Origin: Planotetraspora sp. A-T 1434
GTDB lineage: Bacteria > Actinomycetota > Actinomycetes > Streptosporangiales > Streptosporangiaceae
Reading direction: 5' to 3'
DNA length: 64,000 nucleotides
Assembly (NCBI RefSeq): GCF_025420585.1
Contig: NZ_JAOEGB010000031.1
Location: forward strand, 23,366 to 87,365
In this document: in pieces, positions 16,959 to 24,320 of the stretch
Layout of the letters: each line of letters begins with the position of its first letter
Numbering within the stretch: the stretch's first letter is position 1
Position numbers and translations under genes: made by a program
Notes under the pieces: generated by a model
Told to the model about the DNA's origin: nothing
Databases searched by the model: none
The model's input: only the letters and a program-made list of their open reading frames with translations

Positions 16959-18277
16959 GGCAGGTCGAGCTCCACCTCGTCGGCCGAGACGGCGGTACGG
17001 CTGCGGAACGCGTTGAGCTCATCGTCGTTCAGCTCGCCCTCCGCGACCGTGACCTGCCGGTAGTCCCTCCGGGGGTCGAAGTCCTCATGGTCCGACACCC
17101 GGTACAGCACGTCGGCGACGAGCTTGCGGAGGAAGATGCGGGGCGCCACACCGGCCCCCAGATGCCCGGCGACCGAGGTGGCCAGATCCTTGATGTAAGC
17201 GTCGTCGACAAGGGCCCTAATCCGCTGCTCGGCCGGATCCCCCTGGGCGTACAGATCGCGTACGGCGCAGCCCAGCTCGACCAGTTTGTCCCGGTCGAAG
17301 CCGGTGAGCCGGATCTGCACCGCCCGCGCGGTGTCGAACCGCGCGTCTGTCTTGAAGTCGACGTGGAGCCGCTGGGCGAGCGGCGTGCTGCGCTGAACCC
17401 CCTGCTGGCCGTCGTAGAAGGCGGGGGTTCCGGTGATGACCAGGTAGAGACCGGGGAACCGGCCCTTGTCGATCTCGTCGATGAGCTGCCTTAGGGCGTT
17501 CAGGCTCCGCTCGCGGTTGTCGCTGCGCATCCGCTGCAGAGTCTCGACCTCGTCGAGCACGACGAGCAGCCCTGGATAGCCGCAGTCCCGCAGCACCACG
17601 AGCAGCCCCTGGAGAAAGTGGAGGGCTCCGGTCGAGTCGAGATCGCCCTTGAGCCCGGCATAGCGGCGGACGCTCGCCGCGACGTTCGGCTCGCCGCCCA
17701 CCCAGGCGAGCAGGCCGTCCGCGGTCGCGTTGTCGCCCGACAGCCGGGCTCGACGGTAGAAGCGCAGCGCGGTCGCGAACGCGGGGGCGTTCTTGGCGGT
17801 CTCCGCCAGTCGCGACTCGATGAGGTCCTCGACCGCCCCCGTCATCGCCCGCCGGTCGTCCTTCGCGACCCCGGCGTCATCCTCAAGAGCGAGGAGCCAG
17901 GTGTCCACGATGTCCCGCAGCGCGCTCGGCGGCGAGGACGTTGTGCTGAGCCCGCCGATCAGCGACCGGTACACGGTCTCCAGCCGGTGCAGGGGTGTGG
18001 TCCGGTCCGAGATCTGGATCTCGGTGGTGGCCATCCCCTTCCGCTTGGCCCTTTCGGCCAGCCAACGGGCGAAGAACGTCTTGCCCGAGCCGTACTCTCC
18101 GCGGATCGCCTTGAACCCCGCGCTGCCCGCGGTGACCGCCGCCAGATCGTCGTCGAGCGCCTTCTCGAATCGCTCCATGCCGACCGCGAACAGGTCCAGG
18201 CCGTTGCGCGGCACTGTGCCGCGGCCCAAGGCGTCGATGATCTGCCGTCGCCTGGCCCGGCTGACCTTCGGTGTCAC
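16955..18277 (-). CDS. BrxD-like P-loop ATPase (DUF2791)
   Basis: 440 residues from GTG 18277, overlapping the kinase stop as GTGA. Walker A RGEYGSGKTFFARWL at residues 59-73, Walker B LLVVLDEVETLQRM at 237-250, and sensor-like VITGTPAFYDG. The opening, IIDALGRGTVPRNGLDLFAVG, is the hallmark start of BREX BrxD / DUF2791 ATPases. In BREX, BrxD is an ATP-binding partner of the BrxH helicase, and here the helicase is the next gene with a 4-bp overlap. The partner of the kinase-associated C-terminal module upstream may also be this ATPase. Family call is confident; being part of BREX proper is not supported. Confidence 0.85.
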   Translation of the reverse strand: MTPKVSRARRRQIIDALGRGTVPRNGLDLFAVGMERFEKALDDDLAAVTAGSAGFKAIRGEYGSGKTFFARWLAERAKRKGMATTEIQISDRTTPLHRLETVYRSLIGGLSTTSSPPSALRDIVDTWLLALEDDAGVAKDDRRAMTGAVEDLIESRLAETAKNAPAFATALRFYRRARLSGDNATADGLLAWVGGEPNVAASVRRYAGLKGDLDSTGALHFLQGLLVVLRDCGYPGLLVVLDEVETLQRMRSDNRERSLNALRQLIDEIDKGRFPGLYLVITGTPAFYDGQQGVQRSTPLAQRLHVDFKTDARFDTARAVQIRLTGFDRDKLVELGCAVRDLYAQGDPAEQRIRALVDDAYIKDLATSVAGHLGAGVAPRIFLRKLVADVLYRVSDHEDFDPRRDYRQVTVAEGELNDDELNAFRSRTAVSADEVELDLP

Positions 18278-19920
18278 GGCTCATCCTCCTCCAGGAACTG
18301 CTCTTCCAGCAGTCGCACGTTCAGCTCGACCGTACGGTCGCCGTCCTTCAGCGTGATCACTTCGGTCTGCTCCACGTTGAGCAGGTTCTTCAGGGCCCGC
18401 ATGAGCAAGACGGTCCTGTCGGCGGTGTCTCCGAGCAGCTTCGTCATGTTCGCCACCGAGTCCCGCCCGGTTCCCGCCGCGAGGTGGTCGATGAATCGGG
18501 CGACCACCTTGTCATCGACCGCGCCGCCCCGCGGTGCCAGCCGCCGCTGCTCGGCGTAGGTCTCCGAGGCGATCACTCGCTGCCCCAGCGTCGGTACGGC
18601 TCCCGCCGCTGACGGTGCGAGTTGCGGCGATGAGGGCGGCGACCCGGCTTGCGGTGCCGGGGCGAGTGGTGCCGGGTGTGGTACCGGTGTGGGTGTTGTG
18701 GTCGTCCCCGGCTGCGACTTCGGCGGCTGGGGCGGGGGAATGGGCTGCGACCCTGACGGCTGAGGTGCCGGTACGGGCTGCGCTCCTATCGGCCCGGGCC
18801 CTGACACAGGCTGCGACTTCGGCGGTGGAGGCGTCGGGTGCGGAGTCGCCACGCTGCCGGTGGGAGTCGTCCCCCCGTTGAGAGTGGGGACGGGCGTCCG
18901 TCGCCGCTCGGTAGACGACGGAGGCAGCGGCTGCGACAGCGTAGGCCGTTCTCCCGGCGCCGGTCTGCTGACGGTCACGCTGTGCCGGTCTGTGCCCGGC
19001 AGGCGGATCGGAGCGACGGGTCCGGCGTGGACGGAGGGTTGCGGACGGGGAGGACGGGTCACCGCGATGCGCTTACGGCCGACCAGGGCCTGCACCCACT
19101 CGGCCGCAACCGGGCGGGTGCCCCGTGGCCCCTGCGTGCGGGTGAACAGCTCTCTGACCGCGGTGACAACATGGTCCGGCAGGCCGGAAAGCAGTGTCGG
19201 CTCCTGGCCGGGCCGTACTGATGCGGTCCGCGACAGCACCCGGCCGACCAGCAGCGCGAGTTTGTAGCGGTCGGTGTCCAGGTCCGGCCCGCTGGACGGC
19301 TGGTGCGGATCGTCCCAGTCGGGTGTGTGCGCCTGCCGAAGCACGGGTTCCGCCCCGTGCCGACGCAGGCCGTCGCAGTCGAGCATGAAGATCGTGTACG
19401 GCGGGCCCGGGCGCCACAGGAGGTTCCGGAAGGACAGGTCTCCGACCACCCACCCGTGGGTGTGCAGCAGGTCGATCAGCTTGGCAGCCAGCGTGGCGAT
19501 CTCAATGCGGCCCGTGATGTCTGGCTGGTGCAGTTCCCGCCAGGCCCAGTTCGGCTCGTACAGCAGGTACTGCAGCTCGACCAGCTTGAGCTTGCCGCCG
19601 ATCGGGCCGTAGAACTCCTGGGGCACGTGGGGCATGAGGAAGCCGGTCACCCGGTCTCCGCTCACCACCCTCGCCACGGGCCAGGCACACTGGGCCAGCA
19701 GGGCACGCGCTTCTCCGGCCGTCTGCCGACGACCGAACTCGACGAGTTCCGCCAGTGCCATGCCGTTCACGTGGCCGGCCTGCGGCATGTACTCCTTGTA
19801 GACGAGGTTCTCCGGCCCGAGCACACGGGTGACCACTCCTTGGCCACCCTTGTCCAGGGGCTCCGATTCAAGGGCCAGGGTCCCGCGCTGCCGGTCGAGC
19901 GCGTGGGGGGTGAAGGACAT
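18274..19920 (-). CDS. Atypical protein kinase with Pro-rich linker and BREX-like C-terminal domain
   Basis: 548 residues; ATG 19920 follows the phosphatase stop directly (TGAATG). Kinase features: glycine loop GGQGVV (25-30), Lys42 in LVYKEYM, catalytic loop VVGDLSFRNLLW with D161 and N166 (VGD replaces HRD) and MLDCDG with D183-G184 in place of DFG. This is the kinase type seen with TerY/PP2C modules. Residues about 300-430 are a Pro/Gln/Ser linker built of repeats such as PPPQPPKSQP. The last ~100 residues (VVARFIDHLAAGTG, LMRALKNLLNVEQTEVI, VELNVRLLEEQFLEED) resemble the C-terminal module I associate with BREX type 2 proteins such as PglZ. I infer it phosphorylates or recruits the BrxD-like ATPase encoded next. 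Confidence 0.78.
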   Translation of the reverse strand: MSFTPHALDRQRGTLALESEPLDKGGQGVVTRVLGPENLVYKEYMPQAGHVNGMALAELVEFGRRQTAGEARALLAQCAWPVARVVSGDRVTGFLMPHVPQEFYGPIGGKLKLVELQYLLYEPNWAWRELHQPDITGRIEIATLAAKLIDLLHTHGWVVGDLSFRNLLWRPGPPYTIFMLDCDGLRRHGAEPVLRQAHTPDWDDPHQPSSGPDLDTDRYKLALLVGRVLSRTASVRPGQEPTLLSGLPDHVVTAVRELFTRTQGPRGTRPVAAEWVQALVGRKRIAVTRPPRPQPSVHAGPVAPIRLPGTDRHSVTVSRPAPGERPTLSQPLPPSSTERRRTPVPTLNGGTTPTGSVATPHPTPPPPKSQPVSGPGPIGAQPVPAPQPSGSQPIPPPQPPKSQPGTTTTPTPVPHPAPLAPAPQAGSPPSSPQLAPSAAGAVPTLGQRVIASETYAEQRRLAPRGGAVDDKVVARFIDHLAAGTGRDSVANMTKLLGDTADRTVLLMRALKNLLNVEQTEVITLKDGDRTVELNVRLLEEQFLEEDEP

Positions 19921-20799
19921 TCAGACTCTCCAGAGGCACACGGCGGTCCGGTCGTCGTCGTGCGTCCTGGCTCGGAAGCTCATCTGCCAGAAGAACTCGG
20001 GGAGCGGCGGCGGTCCCTGACGCCACCAGTCCGACAGCTGCGTGCTCACCTGCGGAGCACGCATCGGCTTGGCCAGACCGTCGGTGCACAGGAGCAGCAT
20101 GTCGCCTGGGTAGAGGTCGGCATGACCGACCTCGACATGCTTGACGTCCCGCGGCAGGGCACGGGTCGCCGAGGTGGCGACCGCAGCCTCCGCTTCGTCC
20201 TCCTGGAAGCAGGGCATCCATACGCCTCGGTGCAGTCGCCAGGCCGTGCAGTCGCCGACCCGCATGATGGTGGCGCGATGCCGTGACGCCTCGGGCAGCT
20301 CTTCTACGACGGCGGCGCAGAACGTCGTCGACAACTCGTCCGGTGCGACCTGGAGCTTGTCCGCCCGATCGTTGATGTCGTCGGCGATGTTCTCGATGAA
20401 GTATCGGGCGGCCGTCACGGGCTCGGCGTGGACCAGAAAGTCAGAAAGGTTCGCGTGCGCGACCTCACAGGCCGTGGCCGCTCCGATATGTGACTCTTCC
20501 TTGCTGCCGAGTCCGTCCGCCACGCAGGCCAGCAGCAGGTGGTCGCCGTCGTGCCAGAGCCCCATCGCGTCCTGGCGCGGAGTGCCGTAGTAGCGATGTG
20601 CGTCCCCTCGCAGGGAGGCGGCGCGCACCTCCAGGCCGGGCAGCGCCGCGCCGTCGATTTCGCTGTCCGGCCGCCGAACCGCCGACAGCGGGCCTGGCCG
20701 GGAGACCAGCCTCGGCTGGCGGCCGATGACGAGCGGTTCGGGAATCCCGGGTACATCCCCCGCCGTCTCCGCCGCCGCGTACTCATGGACCTGTTCCAT
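19921..20799 (-). CDS. PP2C-family protein phosphatase
   Basis: 292 residues from ATG 20799 with a GAGGAAA ribosome binding site. Metal-binding PP2C motifs are present: RQDAMGLW (D77), VADGLGSKEESH (D95, G96), MRVGDCTAWRL, LLLCTDGLAKP and the final HDDDRTAV. PP2C enzymes remove phosphate from Ser/Thr using two Mg/Mn ions. Its immediate neighbours are a vWA protein and a kinase, forming the vWA-PP2C-kinase triad described for TerY-P systems. It probably antagonises the kinase encoded next. Confidence 0.85.
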   Translation of the reverse strand: MEQVHEYAAAETAGDVPGIPEPLVIGRQPRLVSRPGPLSAVRRPDSEIDGAALPGLEVRAASLRGDAHRYYGTPRQDAMGLWHDGDHLLLACVADGLGSKEESHIGAATACEVAHANLSDFLVHAEPVTAARYFIENIADDINDRADKLQVAPDELSTTFCAAVVEELPEASRHRATIMRVGDCTAWRLHRGVWMPCFQEDEAEAAVATSATRALPRDVKHVEVGHADLYPGDMLLLCTDGLAKPMRAPQVSTQLSDWWRQGPPPLPEFFWQMSFRARTHDDDRTAVCLWRV

Positions 20800-20831
20800 A
20801 TGTGGTTTCCTCTTCGGGTCCGTGCCCCCGG

Positions 20832-21503
20832 TCAGACCGGGTCGGGGGCCAGGACCGTGTAGCCCGGCACCTGATCGGGGATGATGAGCTGGGCGTTGCC
20901 CGAGGGGTCGGAGGACGACGCGACGGCCGACTGGACCACGGAGTTGAGCAGTTGCCTCGCGAACTCCCGGAGCGCCTGGGTGGGCGACATGTCGCCGTTG
21001 GCGATGAACGCCCGGAACGTGGCCACCTGTTGCAGGGTCGCCGGGTCCACGTCGCCGAAGCCGAACGCCAGGATGGTCGGGTGGGCTCTGAAGTCGTGGC
21101 TGACCAGGTTCTTGTGCTCCACGTGCCAGTCGTCCGTCGGCAGCCCGTCCGTGAGGAAGAACACCGTGGGGCGATACGGCGCGTGCCCGGCCTGCTTAAG
21201 CCCTGCGATGTCCTGCTCGATGGTGCGCTTGAGCAGGGAGAACGCGGCACCGTAGTTGGTCGCGCCGCGCGGGGACAGCTGCGGGATCGAGTGCACGTCG
21301 TTGAGGTCTGCCAGCGGGAGCAGTACCTCGGCGGTGGCGCTGAACCCGATGATGCCGAGCCTGGCCCGATCCGCCACCACCGGGTTGCTCGCGATCTCCT
21401 GGTAGATCGCGGGGAGTTCCTGGTTGATGGCGTCCAGGGGCGGTCCCTGCATTGAGTACGACTCGTCGCAGACCAGATAGAAGGGGAGTACCTGCTCACT
21501 CAT
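20832..21503 (-). CDS. von Willebrand factor A (TerY-like) protein
   Basis: 223 residues from ATG 21503, ten bases after the previous stop with GAGGATC upstream. MIDAS metal site: YLVCDESYSM (D13, S15, S17), later RGATNYGAAFSLL with the Thr, and FFLTDGLPTDDW with the Asp. The body matches TerY-like vWA proteins of tellurite/stress and TerY-P conflict operons, which act as protein-interaction scaffolds. No membrane segment. Partner proteins are probably the PP2C phosphatase and kinase downstream and the two membrane proteins upstream. Confidence 0.85.
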   Translation of the reverse strand: MSEQVLPFYLVCDESYSMQGPPLDAINQELPAIYQEIASNPVVADRARLGIIGFSATAEVLLPLADLNDVHSIPQLSPRGATNYGAAFSLLKRTIEQDIAGLKQAGHAPYRPTVFFLTDGLPTDDWHVEHKNLVSHDFRAHPTILAFGFGDVDPATLQQVATFRAFIANGDMSPTQALREFARQLLNSVVQSAVASSSDPSGNAQLIIPDQVPGYTVLAPDPV

Positions 21504-21513
21504 CAGGTGATCC

Positions 21514-22041
21514 TCAGTTCTTGGAGGTGGGGGCGCAGCCGCTCGTCACGAAGTAGACCTCCATGGAGATCGACCCGGCCGGTGCGGCGAGATCATGGAA
21601 GTTGCGGGTGGCGGCCGTCCCGAAGATGCTGGGATAGGCCGTGCTGATGGCGTGGTTGACGCGGCTCGCGAGACGCACGCCGTCTCCGGCGCCCCCGCTG
21701 GCACCGAAGGTGAGCACCATGCCGGCGTGTCTGCCTGCGAGGCGGCTCTTGTGCTTGCGCAGCTCTGTCTTCACCTGGCGCACGAGAGCGGCGTCGCTCG
21801 CGCCTGGGTTCACGGAGAATGAGATCTTGGTAGCCTTCGCTCCCACACCGCCGATTCGGGTCGCGCAGGGAGAAGGGCTCGGAGAAGGGCTCGGTGACGT
21901 ACCGGCGGCCAGCGGCTTTGGTGGTGCCGGTGGTGGCGCCTGAGCTCCGAGCATGATGATCGTCAGCCCGAGGAGCAGATCGGCGAAGAGCCAGCCGGTG
22001 AGGAGCAAGGGAACGAACGTTTCTCTGGAGGAGCGTGTCAT
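21514..22041 (-). CDS. MotB/ZorB-like single-pass membrane protein
   Basis: 175 residues. One N-terminal membrane helix (about 11-32, TGWLFADLLLGLTIIMLGAQ) contains Asp21, placed as in the proton-carrying helix of MotB/ZorB proteins. A Pro/Ser-Pro linker (PSPSPSPSPSP) follows, then about 110 extracytoplasmic residues with GMVLTFGASGG and HAISTAYPSIFG, where an OmpA-like domain would sit in MotB. The gene starts ATGA on the stop of the two-TM protein gene, the same A-B order as zorA-zorB. The OmpA-like fold is not evident to me, so the MotB relation rests on topology, the Asp and the gene order. No DxLxF-type consensus search was possible. Confidence 0.55.
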   Translation of the reverse strand: MTRSSRETFVPLLLTGWLFADLLLGLTIIMLGAQAPPPAPPKPLAAGTSPSPSPSPSPCATRIGGVGAKATKISFSVNPGASDAALVRQVKTELRKHKSRLAGRHAGMVLTFGASGGAGDGVRLASRVNHAISTAYPSIFGTAATRNFHDLAAPAGSISMEVYFVTSGCAPTSKN

Positions 22042-23498
22042 GCTGCCCCGTTCACGGCCCCTGTGTCGCCCGCGCCGGGTGTCAGGGCGGTGGCCAGCCC
22101 ATTTATCGTGGCGTTGAGCTGGGAGACGGCACTACTGAGCCGCGACAGCTCGTCGCTAACGATCTCGTGAACCGTCACCGGGATCTCCTCGAGGGTCTTC
22201 GAGAGGACGAGGGGAAGCCGGTCAAGGACGTCACGCGTCTCCTCGAGCGCCTGGACGGTCCGCCCGGCGGTATCGGAGACCATCTCGACCCGGGCGGCGT
22301 GGGCGCCGGCGGTGTCCGCCCAGTCGCCGAGGGCCTCACGCACCTCGCTGCCGGTGTGCCCGAACGCCGAGGTGAGCGTGCTGCTCGCGGCCGTCACCGC
22401 CTGTGTGATCTGCTCGCCGGTCCGGCCCACCGCACCGTCCACGCCGCCGACGGCTGCCTTGATCCCAGACGCGGCGCCGACCAGCTCACCCACCCGCGCG
22501 TCAAGACTCTGGACGGAGTCGCGTACGGCCTGGCCGGTCAGCGTGGTGACCTGGTCGAGCGCCACCCGCACTCCCTGTGTCGCGTCCAGGATCGCCATGC
22601 CCAGCTGGTCGCCCACGCGGTCCACCGCCTGGTCCGTCTTCTCGCCGACGGAGTCGATCGCGTACGCGGTGCGGTCCACCGCCTGCGTGAGGGTCTCGGC
22701 CGAGGCGTTCACCGCGCTGAGATGCTTGTCCATGATCTGGAGCGAGCTCTGCACGTCTGTCGCGCTGGAGACGAGCGCTCCGGCGGCCTCGTGCGCGACC
22801 TCCAAGGCCTTCTCCAGGGCTTCCACGACCTGCTTCTGAACTCTGCGGACCGTGTTGCCCATCTTGCCGAGCTCGCTCGCGCTTTTGGTGAGCTCCGCCT
22901 GGAATCGGGCGGGAGACGCCAGCCGTACCTGGCCGAAGCTCAGGGTCGCCCTGGTGAGAGCGGACAGAAGGCGGGGGCGCAACTCGTCTGCCTGCTCGCT
23001 GGCCCGCTCGTCCTCCCACCGATGCATATAGCGCTCCAGCAGGGTGACGACGATTAGCAGGCCGATGGTGCTGAGCGTCATCATCGCCACGTTGTCGAAC
23101 TTCCACAGGCCGGCCAGCTTGCCGTCGAAGCCCTGCTGCCACATCTCGAGGAAGGGCCGACGCGCCGTCTCGACGCCTCCATCCTTGAGAGCCTCGCCGT
23201 AGGCGGTGGTCGCCATCTTCAGTCCAGACCAGGTGGTCGCGATGGGAAGGAAGACCAGCACGGCCTGGATGTAGTGGATAAACTTGGCGATCTTCTGCCA
23301 AGTCGGTGAATACGGAACGATCACCAGCACCGTGTCGTCTGGCGGGAAAGCGGCGAACAGGTCTACCTCGCACCACAGGTCCGCTTTGGCGGGGTCGTTC
23401 AACGCGTCCGCCAGCTCAATCAGCTGATCGGAACGGGCGGCCAGCGCCGGGTGCCCGGCAAGCTCGCGAAACTCGGCGGCAAGCTTCTGGTCCGTCAC
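22038..23498 (-). CDS. MotA/ZorA-like membrane protein with long coiled-coil tail
   Basis: 486 residues. Two membrane helices (about 74-92, IHYIQAVLVFLPIATTW; and about 137-158, MMTLSTIGLLIVVTLLERYM) are followed by a 320-residue cytoplasmic tail rich in Ala, Val, Thr and Gln with heptad character, similar to chemoreceptor or ZorA tails. ZorA-type proteins form a proton-driven membrane motor with ZorB, whose tail relays phage sensing to cytoplasmic effectors. Here only two membrane helices are clear instead of three or four, so it could be an unrelated scaffold. First gene of the operon, with promoter and palindrome upstream. Confidence 0.55.
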   Translation of the reverse strand: MTDQKLAAEFRELAGHPALAARSDQLIELADALNDPAKADLWCEVDLFAAFPPDDTVLVIVPYSPTWQKIAKFIHYIQAVLVFLPIATTWSGLKMATTAYGEALKDGGVETARRPFLEMWQQGFDGKLAGLWKFDNVAMMTLSTIGLLIVVTLLERYMHRWEDERASEQADELRPRLLSALTRATLSFGQVRLASPARFQAELTKSASELGKMGNTVRRVQKQVVEALEKALEVAHEAAGALVSSATDVQSSLQIMDKHLSAVNASAETLTQAVDRTAYAIDSVGEKTDQAVDRVGDQLGMAILDATQGVRVALDQVTTLTGQAVRDSVQSLDARVGELVGAASGIKAAVGGVDGAVGRTGEQITQAVTAASSTLTSAFGHTGSEVREALGDWADTAGAHAARVEMVSDTAGRTVQALEETRDVLDRLPLVLSKTLEEIPVTVHEIVSDELSRLSSAVSQLNATINGLATALTPGAGDTGAVNGAA

Positions 23499-23546
23499 GG
23501 AAGACCGACGTCCTCTCGTCAGGTTTGGTGCAGCATCAAATGGGAT

Positions 23547-23570
23547 TCCGGATGGACCGGTCCATGCGGA
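23547..23570. promoter_or_regulatory. 24-bp palindrome, putative operator
   Basis: TCCGGATGGACC / GGTCCATGCGGA pairs at 11 of 12 positions about its centre, including a perfect 14-bp core (23552-23565). It sits about 49 bases before the first start codon of the leftward operon and just downstream of the putative promoter, where a bound repressor would block transcription. No regulator gene is adjacent. Confidence 0.6.
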
Positions 23571-23583
23571 TGAGATCTGCGTG

Positions 23584-23613
23584 ATCTTTTCGGTTCCTTG
23601 GTGATGATGTCAA
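23584..23613 (-). promoter_or_regulatory. Putative sigma-70-type promoter of the ZorAB-like operon
   Basis: On the minus strand, TTGACA (23613-23608), an 18-bp spacer and AAAGAT (23589-23584). The -35 matches consensus exactly, unusual in this GC-rich DNA. Transcription would start near 23577 and run into the palindrome and the membrane-protein gene. Confidence 0.5.
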
Positions 23614-23710
23614 CGATTGAGCAGGTAAATGGTTAGAAATGCCTATAGATGCCTGTGGTGAGAGTCCTCAGAGGTCTTGCGTTCGTCTCTGGAAGACCCT
23701 TCGCCACTCG

Positions 23711-24310
23711 TCAGCGGCGGACGAGGGTCCAGGTGCCGTCGGCGTGGATGGTGACCAGGCGGGTTCCGGTGGGGAGCAGGGCCTTGCCGCGGTAGCGGCC
23801 GATCTCGTTGAACAGCAGGTCGCCGTAGGTGCCGAGGCGCGTGTAGCTGTACACGATGAAGTTGGCTTCGCCGTTGTGCGCGGCGCGGACGGTGCGTAGG
23901 CCGCGGGTGGGGGAGAGTTTGAGCACCTGGTCGCCGGTGTCGCGGATGGTGGCGGCGCACCAGCAGCGGGCCTGGGTCACGGGCTTGAACGCCGCGGTCC
24001 AGGCGCCGTCGGCCTTGATCTCCAGGCCGATGGTGCCCTTGGTGTTGTAGGCGTTGTAGAGGACGGTGCCGTCGTAGGGGCCGATCTCGTTGACCAGCAG
24101 TTCTTGCTTCTTCCCGCGCGGGTCGATCGTGTAGACGATGAAGTTGGCCTCGCCGTCGTGGGTGAAGCGGATGAGGCCGGGCTTCTTGGTGGCCTGGATC
24201 CGGATGACCTCGTCGCCCTCGCCGCGGAATGTCGTGTCGGCGTGGGCGGCGGTGGGTGTGGTGAGCGCGGCGGCGGTCAGGGCCAGTACGGCGAGCATGC
24301 GGCGGAACAT
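23711..24310 (-). CDS. Secreted protein with two tandem ~75-residue repeats
   Basis: 199 residues from ATG 24310. A Sec signal peptide (MFRRMLAVLALTAAALTTP) ends at AHA-D. The mature part contains two homologous units: one with GDEVIRIQ, GEANFIVYTID, LLVNEIGPYDGTVLY, ADGAWTAAF; the other with GDQVLKLS, GEANFIVYSYT, LLFNEIGRYRGKALL, ADGTWTLVRR. The units share the GEANFIVY and NEIG cores, so the gene arose by internal duplication. It lies 10 bases after an ADP-ribosylglycohydrolase gene. No catalytic motif; probably an extracellular beta-rich binding protein. Confidence 0.72.
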   Translation of the reverse strand: MFRRMLAVLALTAAALTTPTAAHADTTFRGEGDEVIRIQATKKPGLIRFTHDGEANFIVYTIDPRGKKQELLVNEIGPYDGTVLYNAYNTKGTIGLEIKADGAWTAAFKPVTQARCWCAATIRDTGDQVLKLSPTRGLRTVRAAHNGEANFIVYSYTRLGTYGDLLFNEIGRYRGKALLPTGTRLVTIHADGTWTLVRR

Positions 24311-24320
24311 GGTGTTCTCC

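Noticed and set aside
17618..18559. 313-residue plus-strand frame
   Set aside because: Lies across two minus-strand genes (BrxD-like and kinase) with clear motifs; Arg/Ser-rich shadow.
18600..18850. Repetitive GGCTGCGAC-type motifs resembling a CRISPR or regulatory array
   Set aside because: They encode the PPPQPPKSQP-type linker of the kinase; spacing is irregular. No CRISPR array is visible in the window.
22035..23057. 340-residue plus-strand frame opposite the ZorA-like gene
   Set aside because: His/Arg-rich shadow with no natural motif; the minus frame has membrane helices, coiled coil and start overlaps.
13740..23498. Calling the operon a complete BREX or Zorya system
   Set aside because: No PglZ, PglX, BrxA-C genes and no ZorC/ZorD; only single components resemble those systems.
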